From: Toxonevra muliebris
Taxonomy: Eukaryota; Arthropoda; Insecta; Diptera; Pallopteridae
Length of the DNA: 64,000 bases
Assembly: GCA_963691655.1 (NCBI GenBank)
Contig: OY829328.1
Span: forward strand, 35,979,890-36,043,889
Direction: 5' to 3'
Shown one piece after another: positions 11,232-23,339 of the stretch (position 1 is its first letter; every line of letters starts with the position of its first letter). The notes beneath the pieces are model-generated. The model made no database searches. It saw only the letters and a program-made list of their open reading frames with translations, and was not told where the DNA came from. Made by a program: the position numbers and the translations under genes.

Positions 11232-11730
11232 TATAAAACAATCTGAAGTTACAGAAAAATAACTATATATAACTTGAGAATCAAAAAATAAAACGAAACA
11301 AATTTCAATTGTGTCCATCCATCAATAATTAAATCAACAACCATGTTAAGCAAACTATTGTGTTGGTTACGGACCGAAGATAGTTGAATAGAAAGGGGGA
11401 TAGAAAAAAAAGTATTGATGAACGTTTACTTTGACTTTGGTAAGATTTTTATATCGATTAAAAATATTTGTAAGGGAGCTTATTTCAGAAAAGTATTTGG
11501 TGTAGCAGACAAAAAAATTAATATTTTTATTACGTTAGAACATCATGTTCTTGTGGAATGCATGAGTTCTGGGCGCAATTCTTGTAGCTATGGTGAATAT
11601 AAGAGCTGATTTTAAAGTGCATCTCAGTAGAGGATCTATCAACGTTTTCGATGATCTACATTCTGTCAAAAAGCTTTCCGGAATTTGTCAATGAAACACA
11701 ATGTATTCAATTAAGCATCAAAATTTATTT
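11232..11730. other. Non-coding DNA
   Basis: No recognisable gene. A 64-aa ORF at 11415-11609 (plus) has no known motif. Confidence 0.4.
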
Positions 11731-12080
11731 TGTTTTATTTAAAATAGGCTGCAAAAAGTTAGCATATCCGGCTGGTCGATAACATTCTCTGCATATTGAG
11801 GTGGTCTTTTGCGCCAGATACTCTTTCGCTCAAACGTCTCATAACTTCCAGATAATATGCTTTGTTAACTGTTTCTTCATCCGGAAGTAATTCTGTGTCA
11901 ACTACACTACGATAGTTAAGGAAAACAGTTAAGATGATTTTGATTTTTGATCGACTTTGACCTGTTTTTTTTGGTTTGGCTTCATTTGAAAGACGCCATT
12001 CAGAAGCTTGTTAGCTCGTTTGCGTGTCAAACTTGTCTCGTCAGCAACTAGGATGAGTAGCATGAATGTAGAGTCTGAAT
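11730..12080 (-). pseudogene. mariner transposase fragment, middle region
   Basis: Read on the minus strand, the sequence gives a broken frame with DETSLTRKRANKL and then KIILTVFLNYRSVVDTELL and ETVNKAYYLEVMRRLSERV. This is the pattern around and after the second catalytic Asp region of mariner transposases (the family motif is a hydrophobic FFDxxGxVHxEFxPxGxTVN segment). Several stops interrupt it, and neither inverted terminal repeat nor the catalytic C-terminal part is visible. Confidence 0.6.
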
Positions 12081-12300
12081 TAGCTCGTTAAAGCCTGTCT
12101 TCAGCAACTTGCTTTAACAAAAAATCAAAGAACACACTTTAGATGGACTAACAAAATTAACAACTGTGAAAAAACAACTACTTTTCAGATCGCACCAGAG
12201 TAGAGTACAAAGCTACCAAAAACAAAATTTAAATCTACTTTACGTGGAATTTTCAAATTGAGAAGTAAATGGAAACAGTTAAGTCCTGCATAGGCTTTAA

Positions 12301-12781
12301 CCCTCTCAGGAGAATGTGTACTTTCCGTGGTAGAAAAAAATCCAGATGTTGATTTTCATGTTTAGGAGTCCCCAAATAGTCAAAAAATACTATTCACGAA
12401 TTTTTAGATGTCCAGGTTTAGCCGTAAGCGATGTACACATATTTGTACAAAAAAAAAAAAAAACGTTCAGGGAGCTTTAAAATACTCCGACTTACACAAA
12501 ATATGTCTCTATCGACAGAGGAAGGGTCTATCCACATAAGTAATTTGTTTTTTACACATATTTTTATTATTTAGTATTTTTATTAATTTTTGAAAATCGA
12601 CTACAAAAAAAAAAAAAGAAAAAAAAGCACAAAAAAAAAGTGAGGTTGTCCCATAAAAGTCACAATAGAGGAAAAAACAGCAAAGACGCCAATGATAAAA
12701 TTGTTTAGTTGTCATATAAATCAAAGTCAGGAAAAATATTCAAATTCATGTACACATATGTGTACAAAAATCCTGAGAGGG
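12301..12781. mobile_element. piggyBac-like MITE (CCCTCTCAGGA ends)
   Basis: TTAA at 12297-12300 and 12782-12785 flanks a 481-bp unit whose ends are CCCTCTCAGGA and its inverse TCCTGAGAGGG. This is the exact signature of piggyBac-type insertion. Subterminal TGTACACATATxTGTACA-like palindromes lie near both ends (about 12430 and 12750). The interior is A-rich and non-coding, so the 71-aa minus ORF at 12509-12724 is not credible. Confidence 0.8.
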
Positions 12782-12785
12782 TTAA

Positions 12786-13340
12786 GTGCATGAACTGATT
12801 GTTTATAGAAATGGCACAAAAAAAGTGTTCTGTCGAAAATAACTAGTTACAAAATTTCTTAGATTAAATTAGCCCTTTCAATTCCAAATAACAATTTGTA
12901 GGAAATGAAGTTATTCGATTTGCATTATTCATCATAACGACAGCAGCAATATCAGAGATCAGTCTGTCTTTATTTGAATAAAGAGCGAAAGTATTCTACT
13001 CTTGTCAGATGCTACTCACACATATATGTTGGTAGGATCCAAAAGGTATAGGCTTAAAGTACGTGAACTTTTTGTCAATAGAAACGGTAGGAAAACAATT
13101 ATCTGTCAAGTATAACTAGTTTAAAAATTTCTTATATTGTTCTAGTAAGACGTAACACTTTTGCTATTTCTCTTGGCGTTCCATTGATTGTTACATTGAA
13201 TGAACATGACAAAAATATGAAGTGAATGAACAATACCTATCCATCACACTTACAATGATAGAATTATTAGAATATTGTGGCTTCTGTATTCAAATAAAGT
13301 AAATCTACATTTTTGAGCCGGGATTAAAATTGAGTTAAGT
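12786..13340. other. Non-coding DNA
   Basis: No ORF above the track threshold. I see no repeats or sites that can be supported. Confidence 0.4.
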
Positions 13341-14365
13341 TTTCTTACGTTTCGATACTAAACTTTAATTCTTGTTTGCGGTAATTTTTATTAATGACCT
13401 TCTTAATCCAATACACTCCTTTGCAGACGATAGCAACATATGTCATTCATATTCTTTTAAAAAGCGCCCTAACTCCAAACAAATTGAAAATATGCGAGAG
13501 AACATGAATGCCACACTCAATCACGACCTTACATTGACTGATAAGTGGGGTCACGCTAATCGAGTAGAGTTTAATGCTCGAAAAACCCAATGTTGTTTGT
13601 TATCTCATAAGCGAGTGCATTCTCATCCCTCAACTTCCCTTAGTACTTTGAATATAGGCGGTGTGAACTGCACAGATTCAGATGGTTTAGAAATTTTAGG
13701 TATGTTAGTACAAAGCCATCTACGCTGACATGACCATATTATTAAAATCCCCAAAGAAGCAGCAAAATCCTTGTGTTTTCTGAAACGCTGCAAAAAATAT
13801 TTTTCACCATCTGACCTCTGCACAATTTACACAACCTTTATTCGACCTAAAATGAAGTATAATTCACCTGTGTGGGCAGGAGCATCACGGTCTTCACTCT
13901 AACTGCTGGACCGTATACAAAATCTCGTTGTTAAGCTTTAAGACGAGATATCTAGTTCACTGGCAGCCTTGGCGCATTGTCGTAATGTGGGGTGTGTTAC
14001 CCTATTTTATCATTATTTTAATGGACGATGCTCACGTGATATCTACAATTTAATCCCATCCGTCTACACTTTTGCGCGACCAACTAGAACCTCAACTACG
14101 GTCCATCAATTCCAAGTGAAGACTGTGCCATTACGTACAACCCACTACAGAGATAATTCGTTTTTCAGTCGCTCGGTTCGTTTGTGTAACAATCTTCCGG
14201 CGAATATTTTCTCTGAATCCTATGACATTGCTAAGTTTAAAGCTTCCGTGAATCGTCGTTTCTCTATCTTTCCCCCTCCCAACTAATCTAACTCTCTTTT
14301 CCTCATCAACACAATGCTTTGCATGATTTGGGGCATCCCCTGTGTGTTGAAAAAAAAAAAAAAAT
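13340..14365 (+). pseudogene. Non-LTR retrotransposon 3' half (Jockey/CR1-like)
   Basis: The plus strand carries the palm-to-C-terminus part of a non-LTR reverse transcriptase in two or three frames. 13372-13728 has INDLLNPIHSFADDSN, the catalytic F-A-D-D box, then WGHANRVEFNARKTQCCLL and LEILGM. The middle segment (IYTTFIRPKMKYN-VWAGAS, about 13830-13900) is out of frame. 13969-14286 has RNVGCVTLFYHYFNGRCS and SFFSRSVRLCNNLPANIF, the typical end of this class. A short 3' tail follows and ends in an A run (14349-14363), as expected of LINE insertion. The 5' half is missing (5' truncation) and frameshifts show it is inactive. Confidence 0.85.
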
Positions 14366-15950
14366 GGTAAATGTTTTTTTTTTTTTGTATAAACAGCGAA
14401 GATTGTTTCGCCGCCCCCAAGTCATTACGCCAGGAGTAACATTCTTCTAAATCATCTTCTCTAGTTATGTGTGGAATAAACAAATGAGCTGTCAAAGTGG
14501 TCGATATCTGAAGTTTTATTTCCCTGGATCCGTGGCTAAATTACTCTTTTCTTTGCCGCTTTTCCCCTTATATTCATTTAACTGAATTTTGCAGTGAACA
14601 CTTTATGCACCTGCAGTTCTTTAAAATTGTAAACATTGTTTACTCTTTGCTTTCTAAACAATTAAAAAAAATCATAATTTAAGCTAAAAATAATAACAGT
14701 GATCCCGGTCAATGGCAAATCTATTACAATTTGCGCTCTCTGAGTATAACTTCTGAGGGAACGAATCAATACTTGAAGGCCGCGTTCTACGCGAGAAGCG
14801 TTTTCTATGCAATTATTGTATGTAATTTCCTTAATATCAGTAAAAAAAAAAACTATTGTAACCACTGAAATGGTGAAAAGTAATTTTAAGAAATGCAGAC
14901 AAATAATAATTGAATAGTATTAAAGTAAAACAAATGTAAGCATCTTTAATGCACGTAAATATATACTAGATTTAAGAAATCATATCAGTACTAAATGTAA
15001 TAAATGAAGCTTATTTTGAATCTGTGGTGAAAACTTTAAATCAAATTTATATTTGTGCAAATTTCTTTTAAATTTTCAATTTTAAAATGCATTTTTGTTT
15101 TCAAAATACCTATAGACTTGATGTAATATAAATGTGTTTAAAACAACAATATAAAATAGACGAAATGAAAAAAGGGAAAGAGAGCATTCAAAAAGTTTGC
15201 CAAGATATAATAAATATAAATGTCAAAATCTTACAGTAAATAACTACATGAAAGAGCGGCTGAAAATATGAAAGAAAGCTGAGTAAAGTAATAAAGATAT
15301 TTTTAATTGTATGTATTTTTCAATAATGCAGCAAATGCAGATATACAACTGATCCAAATAATATTAAATACATTTTCAATTGAAAGCAAACAAAAAAAAA
15401 ATAAATAAAAATAAAAACAAATAGAGAAAAGTGTTAACCGCCCATTAAAATAAAGACATTTGAGAGTTTACACATTTACGCCCTAAATTTTTTTTTTGTG
15501 CTAATGAAAATATACAAATAAGTATTTATTTAATGATTATATAGTATGAAATATATGCCAAAGAGTATCTCAAACAAACAAATGCAAAAAAATAATTTGC
15601 CATAATGCAAAAAAGAAAAAAAAAACAGTAATCAAATGAGTTAAAGTAAATAAATAAATCCCGGTACCAAAAAAAAAAACCCACATATACAAATACGTTT
15701 AAAAGAAAACAAATGAAAAAACAAAACACAAAGAAAAAAAATATCATTTAATAATAAAATAATCATAATATTAAATGTAATTAATAATAATTTTAAAAGT
15801 CATACATATTCGAAATTTTATTATTTCCACATTTATAGTTCTATTAATTGTGCCCATATGTACAACATTTTGTTGTTGTATTTACATATATTTATATTAA
15901 ATTCAACCTTAAATTTGATTAAATATTTGATTAAGAACACGGGGCTACAG
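14366..15950. other. AT-rich non-coding DNA
   Basis: Contains a T run opposite the LINE tail, then poly-A-interrupted sequence. The 73-aa minus ORF at 15526-15747 is Phe/Tyr low complexity from A-rich DNA. No supported feature. Confidence 0.45.
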
Positions 15951-15955
15951 TGAAA

Positions 15956-16507
15956 ATGAACTTTTCAAGTGATCTAGTCAAATAAAAAAAACCGCATACC
16001 TGGTATTTCCAATATACCTCCAAAATCCAAATTTAGGATTAAAAAACCGGGTTTTTCGAGTTCTAATCATATTTGCGACTATAACTCTAGTGTGGTTAGC
16101 TGAGTTTTCAATATATTTTGAGATCTCTAAAAAACCGAGTCTTTGCTTTTTAATCCCGATTCCGGAGGTAAATTGGAAATACCTTTCCCGTGATATAACA
16201 AAACCAAATAACTACTAGTTACTTGGTTTTGCTGTTCTTTAATTTTTTGGAATCTTGTGTAAAAAATCTATTATGGATTTTTTCTCGTTTTAACCTATCT
16301 ATTTTCTAAGTGCTTTAATTTAAAAAAAAAACTCAAATTGCATTAAAAACCATTAAAATGGGTTGCACAAAACCTTAATTTCTCCCAATTTTCACAAACA
16401 ATTTACTTGATTTTGTTATATCACGGGAGACATGATATGCAGTTTTTTTTTAATTGATTAGACCTACCACCTACAGTAGATCAGTTGAAAAGTTCATTCA
16501 TATACCT
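15956..16507. mobile_element. Fold-back/MITE-like element, nested inverted repeats
   Basis: ATGAACTTTTCAAGTGATCTA at 15956-15976 recurs inverted at 16487-16507 with one change. Inside is a second inverted pair, CCCGTGATATAACAAAACC at 16187-16205 and its near-exact inverse at 16409-16427. No coding content. The inner pair may mark a separate roughly 240-bp element inserted in the outer one. Superfamily unknown. Confidence 0.55.
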
Positions 16508-17150
16508 CTTTTTTTTGTAGCAGCGTGTAATTTTAATTACTCTTTCTCTTTCATATTTTTTACATTTTTTTGTATTGTTCTTTATAATTTAAACATTCAT
16601 CAATTCCACAACTCTTAAATACTTTATATTTAATTAATTTAAAAAAAAAAAATTAAATGTAATATTTAAAAAAATATCATTTCAAATATATGAAAGTCAT
16701 ATCTGAAAAATATAAAAATACCAACGATTTTTCTCTGAATTTTTTTATTTTTTTCTAGCATTTACAATAAATATCATTAAATCAAGAATGCATTCAGTGG
16801 AAATTGTAGTGGTTAAAAGGTAATTGAACAAGGAATCCAAAGAAAATCATGCTCGAAAAAATTGGCTTCTTTTTGGCTGTCGGTTTTATTGTTTGGAATG
16901 CGAATTTTTATCCGCAGAAACAACACTTTCACTATTTAAACTTAGAGTGCCTTTAGATGAGAGACTGTCCATCTATTTGAATTATATGCACCAATGGGAA
17001 AGTTGTCACTCGCATGATCCTAAAGTCGGCCTAAGGACTGGCGTTGTGAGCTTAGGCCGAGCTATTTCGCATAATTGTTGAGCTAGTTATATTTATAAGC
17101 GAATGGGTTTACTGTTTGACGACGCATCCGAATGACAAAATGAAAACCTT
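16508..17150. other. Non-coding DNA
   Basis: Poly-A/T-rich. The 85-aa ORF at 16824-17081 has no recognisable motif and overlaps nothing conserved. Treated as non-coding. Confidence 0.35.
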
Positions 17151-18030
17151 TTCTTATGAATTTTTTACTATTAAAGGTCTGCCATTGATAACACAGTGGA
17201 ACAGTTTTCTTGCACCAGAGCAAGTCCCAAAAAAAATGAATGGAAACGTTCCCGTGAGCACAGGATGGTGTTTGGTTTGGTCATAATTTTGAGATATGAC
17301 CTTGAGAATATGGTAATTTAACATATGCAGATATTTTTTATTAAGTACAGGAAATGAGTAGATATCCGGGGGTTTTTGGGGTCGAGAAATCCGATTTTCG
17401 TGACAAGTAATTACTCTGCACTCGAAGCTATCACACAAAACGAGGATGTTTTCGTCCGTTATGGAGTTCCACTCCTGCTTAATTCTGGGGCAATTACCTG
17501 TTGTCTTTCTGGACTGGGGATACTGACTGCTGGATCTTGGCCCAAACGTTTTCAATGGGGTGTAAGTCTGCGGAATTTCTGGGCCAATTAGTCCAGATCT
17601 CTTTTAATAATCTTTTTAGCAACAGAAATGCTCTCTTTTGCAGTATAGCTTGCGGTCAGCTACACTTTCTACGGCTTAACGGGTCTTATATAGGCGTGCT
17701 AACGACAAAGGCAGCTTTTGATGTATCGTATAAAGGTCACCTCCCTTTTTTCTTTTCGCTCTAGAATGGTTTTGCTACGTATTTAATCTTTTAGTTATGG
17801 TCTTTGGTGCTATACCAAGCACCCATATCGCAAATTCTTTACTTCATTTCCTATGTCAATACTGTTCACCGACCACAGCTTGGTTAATCAGCTACGTCCC
17901 CGTCAATTCTATTAGCGCATTTAATTACAGTAGGTCTGGGAACCTGAATCTGCCTGCTGATTTCAGGATTTGACATTCCAATAATGCTTAAAGTTCTTTT
18001 TACACGCCATTGTATTCTATGGTTTAAACC
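17150..18030 (-). pseudogene. Tc1-like transposase remnant
   Basis: On the minus strand, a segment near 17540-17600 reads NWPRNSADLHPIENVWAKI, matching the WPxxSPDLNPIENVW box of Tc1-family transposases (catalytic Asp region nearby). The next frame downstream, inside 17154-17555, reads IKQEWNSITDENI, the usual C-terminal helix. Upstream, about 17940-18010, GMSNPEISRQIQVPRPTVI resembles the N-terminal helix-turn-helix. The catalytic middle part is deleted or scrambled and frames change at least twice. A GGTGGTCCAAAAGTTTC string at about 18460-18480 may be one end. The element is dead. Confidence 0.65.
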
Positions 18031-18644
18031 ACTTTAGGAAATAAAGAATTGCAGAGAAGAAACATTGCATTGTGGAAGCAGAAGGAAAATTTTTAAAATT
18101 GTTAGATTTTAAACTCAATTTGAGTGAAAAGGAAAGCTCATGTTACCAGCTCACAAACAATAACGTGCGCTCATTTTGAAAAATTCCCAACATTTTTTAT
18201 TATAAAACCATCTCTCTCTTTTTAAAATTAAACCTTTTAGCAAATTTCGCTCGTAATTGAAAATTATGAATTTATTGTCATTATTTTAAGTTTTTACTTT
18301 CAACGCTCACCACCAACAGAATATTCGCTACTGCATGTTTAAACGTATACAGGCTATATTTTATGCAGCACAAATTGTTGAAAAGGTAAAATATCCGTTT
18401 TACGTGCAGCGAAACATAATGCGTCTAACCTCAAAGCTGGAGGAATATCAAGAGCAGGTGTAAAGAAACTTTTGGACCACCCTGTACTTCCATATGGGCA
18501 GCTGTTTTTACGAAAAAAATCTTTCGTTTAAAAATCGTGTTTATAAATTTAGAAGCAATTCAAATTTATCTTTATTCAGGTTTTGAAGGAGTAACACTTT
18601 CGCTCACCATGGTGCATTTTCTTCAAACTTATGTATATTGAAAT

Positions 18645-19813
18645 CAGGGATGCCAACTCATTTTTTCTGTTTCTCCGACAACCCTCGAGAAATTCCCCGA
18701 TTTTCAATCAAATTCCCCGCACGGGTTTAATTTTATATTATAATATAATTAGTTTAATGCGTAGGTTAATAGTAAGTTTCTTTTTGACTCCGGAATTATT
18801 TTGACACATGGGGATTTCGTCTCAAGGGAACCCACTCTTAAAATCGATTAAGCTCAAATGAATCCGGTGTGCTGAGTTACTCGACGTTCATTTTGATAGA
18901 TAAACATTTAAAGGAAAATATATGGGCTTTCTTTTGATGATGATAAAAACAAAAAATGTTTCCTATTGTTCACCTTTTGAAAAAATGTTTGATTTTGAAA
19001 AGAAAAAATTTTTGAAAGATTAAATAAAAAATGTGTTCGATAAAAATTTCCAAATGCAATAGGTGGTTAGTTACATGGATCCAAAACAGGGGCTGTTTGA
19101 CCAAAATATATTAATTCTACCGCCTCCCAACTACGTGAATTTAGGCGGACAGTCAAAATTAGTTTTTTTTTAAAAATTGGACTTTTTTCGAAAGTACCAC
19201 GTTGCAAATCGAGGTAAAAAATTTACCAAATTATTATGACCTGGGGCCATTGTTGTATAGAAAAATATATTTAAATTTTAGACCGTACGTGCCAATGGCA
19301 AAAACCTTTGGGTTCAAAGTTTTGGCTATCAGTTTTTAAATATATCGACGAGTCCCAACAGACCTTCCTCCCGCCCAATTCGACCAAAAGGTGCATCTGC
19401 ATAACACACAGTTCGGTGACCGATGCAATCGCAGTCCGGAATTATTAATCAGGAGGTGCTGGACGAAGCCATAGCTAAGCCTTTCTGAACGGCCGAAAGT
19501 GATGCCAAAGCACTGCGCGACTGTTCTGGCCTGCCTGACACTCGCCGCTATAATCGCCTATATTTACGAAAGCACTTCGAGTTTTTTCGCTGCAATTTTT
19601 ACAAAATACTTTTGAAATATAATGCTTTCAAATTACACACTTTTTTAAAAATCGATTTCTCCAAACCAAAAAAGTGCAGGGCCCTCTTAAGAAGAGATGA
19701 AGATTATAAGACCCAAAATATGAAGTATCGCAAAAAACAGCTCATTCTCCGATTCCCCGTACTAAGTAAAATTCCCTACAAATCGGGGAATTCCCTGCAA
19801 GTTGGCATCGCTG
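18645..19813. mobile_element. Non-autonomous hAT-type element
   Basis: The 8-bp duplication ATTGAAAT occurs at 18637-18644 and exactly again at 19814-19821. Between them a 1169-bp unit begins CAGGGATGCCAACT and ends with the inverse of CAGCGATGCCAACT. Eight-bp duplications and CAG-starting ends fit hAT transposons. Subterminal AATTCCCCGATTT blocks occur at both ends. No transposase frame was found. The 68-aa ORF at 19612-19818 runs over the terminal repeat and is not a gene. Confidence 0.85.
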
Positions 19814-19821
19814 ATTGAAAT

Positions 19822-22800
19822 GAAGTATAGGATCTCTACTTTCTACTACTGTATAACTTAACGTACTCAAAATTTCACTTGGTTAATAAAAATCACTTTT
19901 GTCTCACTTTCCTTGCAAAAAATTTTCAGGAAAAAGCTGAGTAGAAAAAGTTTTGTGGCATACCTTTAGGATCAATTTTTGATACGAATCAAATCGTTTA
20001 TTAGTTTCTTCAGGTCCTTAACCCAGTAATGCCTAGCGATGCCATATGGCAAAACAAAAACAGTTTTTATTCTCAAGTTTCAAGTCCTTAATGGGTTAAC
20101 TCCAAGTATTGAAATCTAACATAAAATAATAAATTTCTCGAAAAATATAATGGAGTTAATGAAATTATTCATAATTGAATATATCTTATATTAATTTTAC
20201 ACTTTGGAGTTTTAATTTTTTCATACAAAAAAGTCTCCTTGAAGTTGATTTTAGTAATTTACATTAAATAATTAACATTGGGTGGATTTCTTTAATTTCT
20301 GCACACTGATGTTATACTGACATAAGTATCTCCTGTACCAAAATTTGTGGCACTACAACAATTCCTTCTATTTTTTGCCACCTTTTGGTGGTATAGGAGG
20401 TGGTGGAGGCAGTGTTCGAATTTTGCCAATTATATTAATATGAACATCTGCTGTACCAAAATTTTTGACTCTGCGACGATTCCTTTTATTATCTGCCACC
20501 CTTCGAATTAAATTCAACCATTTCATTGGAATCAGTGGGTAAAAATATAAACTTCAAGACCTGGGGGTTTGACGTCTGAGACAAAAATGTTCCTTATGAT
20601 ATTTACATTTACCAATATTGTTGTTTTTCACATCAACCCTTGATTTTTGGAAATTTTTAATAAATTTTATAAAATAAATAAAATATTGAGATTCTTTATT
20701 TTATTTCCAAAAATTTCTAAGAGTTAAGGTAAAAAGAGTATCTACAAATAACATCAAGACATCAAACCTCTTGCTCTTGAAATTTATTGATGGCAGTGTC
20801 ATAACTCATCTGATCTTGAAATGTAGATAGAAAAAAAAACAAGACGTGCTGGACTATAAATTTATTCGGAAAAATGTTTAACATAATTTCCTCTTTTAGT
20901 ATTTCATCATGGTTACTTTGAAGCAAATAAAAAAATTTAAATTATTGGGCTATGCTATTAAGGCTGCCACTTTCAAAACTCATTTAAAATACTCATTCGA
21001 TTCTTATAAAAAGTATCTATACATACATATATATAGAAAAGGTCTAGAAAATCTGCGTTACCCCAGTAACTATTTTACTCAGTACTTACCATGTACATAC
21101 CTACATAAATGACAAACTTAAATGACACTATTAGTCTATGGTAATTACATGTAAAACCTTTTTTTTTTACTTCATCCTTTGATCAATTTTAAACATTTCA
21201 TTAGAATGATTTAACATATTTAGTTTAATTTTCACATTAGCAAGAAATTATCAAATAATTCCAAACATAATAACAAACAGTAACACAAACGACAGCAACT
21301 ACAATTATAATGCCAACAATTGCAAACAATTTTGGGATACGAACCGCAATTTAGTTAAGTAATTACACAAACAAACGCATACACATTAACACACAAGAAA
21401 AAAGAGAAACGAAAGAAGAAGCAGAGAAGGCAGGGCAAAGGAAAAACAAAGTATCTATTATGTATGTACCAGTAGTGTACAGCGATACAAATCCATTGAT
21501 AACCTGATTACATCATAAACAATTTCCGTATCCGTTTTGCAAAGGAAGATACATTGTCTTTGCGCCAGTGCCAGTGCCACTGACTGGCGATGCGTTCCGT
21601 TGCGACTCACTTGGTCTGCTATTAATTTCGTTTCATTGCGCTGCCCTATAATTTTATTTCCTTCCTTACGCCATTTTATATTGTATTTCTTTTTCGTTTT
21701 TCTTTTTATTTTTTTGACTTTTTCCGGAAAATTCATTTTTCTTACATTTCCTGTGAGAGCGAGTGTCTATAGGTTTGTATGCGCCGGTGTGTGTGTGAGT
21801 CTCTTCCTTACTGCCTGCGAACTTGAGCGCTGATATTATTCGCATTGCTATTGTTGTTGTATATAGAACAAATTCAGACAAAAGTCAAATTCAGGCCAAC
21901 TCATATAATTGCGCAACTGATATTTATTTTACCTACCTCCTTTCCCACACTCATATCTATCTAGGTTCTTCTTTATAATAGCAGTAGGAATCGCCGCCCA
22001 TTGAAGTTGTTGGCGAACTTTTTGTTTTTCACGGTTGGTACTACTTACTCCTCCATCTTCTATTGCCACAGCTGCGTGGCGTAGAGCAGCACTCCATCCT
22101 CTTTTTAGAATCTGTGAAGCAAAACACCAATTCATTACCGACTCACCGACTCTGACTCTGAGACTCACTGTGTTACGCTTTTGCCTGCAATTCCCTTAGG
22201 GAAAAAGTAGTGAAAAACTTTTTGGCCTTTTTATTTATGTTTCATTTTATTTGTGGCCTTCTTCCTTTTTTTCTATTATTTTTTCCCGTTTTGTTTTTGT
22301 TCTGATATTATTATTGTCCTCTTCACTTTCTATTATTTCCAGTGCTAGTGAAGCAATTTTGTTGTTTTTTTTTTATTGGTACTCTATGTTTAAGTATTTT
22401 AGCGATGTTTCCCTCAAGATAAAAGTTTTTAAAGTTAGATTTGTTGCTTAAAAATTTGTTGGAAATTTGTTTTTAACATACTTTTTGAAGAAAAAGTATG
22501 ATAAAGTATATAAATTTTACAAAACAGTTAACACAAAGAAATATGTGAAATAATCAATTTGAACATCGATAACCGCAAATCTTTTATGAACTTTAATGTA
22601 AAGCAATTTATTTAGTTCTCAAAACCAAAAGCGATATCTCATTGCTTGCAATTTATAGTAATTTGCGATTACAATTGGCAAACAAGCAAAACTAAAATGA
22701 ATCCATTCTGCACTCGTTAGATGATATAATAACATACCTTACGTCTTGTTGTTTACTTCATTATAAAAGTTTTCGTTTTTATATTTCAAAAAGTGCAAAG

Positions 22801-22900
22801 TCCATGTTCTTCGTATCGAAATAAAAATTAAATATGAATAGCATAGAATACACGTTGGGTTTATATATAACAAAGAAACGACATTATTTTGGGGTGCTAT
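19822..22900. other. AT-rich non-coding DNA
   Basis: Six or seven ORFs of 60-100 aa lie on both strands and overlap each other. None has a domain, codon pattern or splice context that I recognise. A short near-duplicate pair (about 20330-20350 and 20445-20470, TCTGCTGTACCAAAATTT type) is visible. Nothing else can be supported. Confidence 0.4.
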
Positions 22901-22904
22901 TTTA

Positions 22905-23170
22905 TACCGTTCACCTAACGTTACGAAAATTTACCATGGCAGTCATTACATTTACATACCAAATAATAAAAATGCTGTACACTTTTAGGGTCCTATTTTG
23001 ATTATTAAAAATTCACCTTTCTTAATCTGTTTGTTCTAATAATAATACAGCATACTTTCAGGCTGTTATTCACGATTTCACCTGGCGGTATGAAAGTTTA
23101 ACATAACCACCAGTGTATTTACATAAAAATAGTAAAAGTGTGGTATACTTTCAGGGTCCTTTTTTTGGTG
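22905..23170 (+). repeat. Degenerate ~115-bp tandem repeat, ~2.5 units
   Basis: Units share TTCACCTxxCGxTAxGAAA near the start, ACATTTACATA-like centres, and end in ATACTTTCAGGGTCCT or ACACTTTTAGGGTCCT. The three starts are near 22909, 23012 and 23075. The middle unit is shortened. No ORF covers it. Probably a minisatellite-type repeat or transposon-internal repeat. Confidence 0.55.
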
Positions 23171-23339
23171 CCTGCTGTATCACAACAATAAATTGGAGCA
23201 AGGTTCAGAAATATTTCGCATTTATAATGATGCAATACCTTATGCACTAGATCATGAGCTCCATTATTTGGCAAAAGAAGAAGCTAATAGTACTTACCCT
23301 ATCTTATAAGAATTACAAGTACACACATTGGTTGGTAAT

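Noticed and set aside
20031..20100. Another piggyBac-type pair (TTAACCCA near 20038 and TGGGTTAA near 20095)
   Set aside because: Only about seven bases match and the unit would be only about 60 bp. Too weak.
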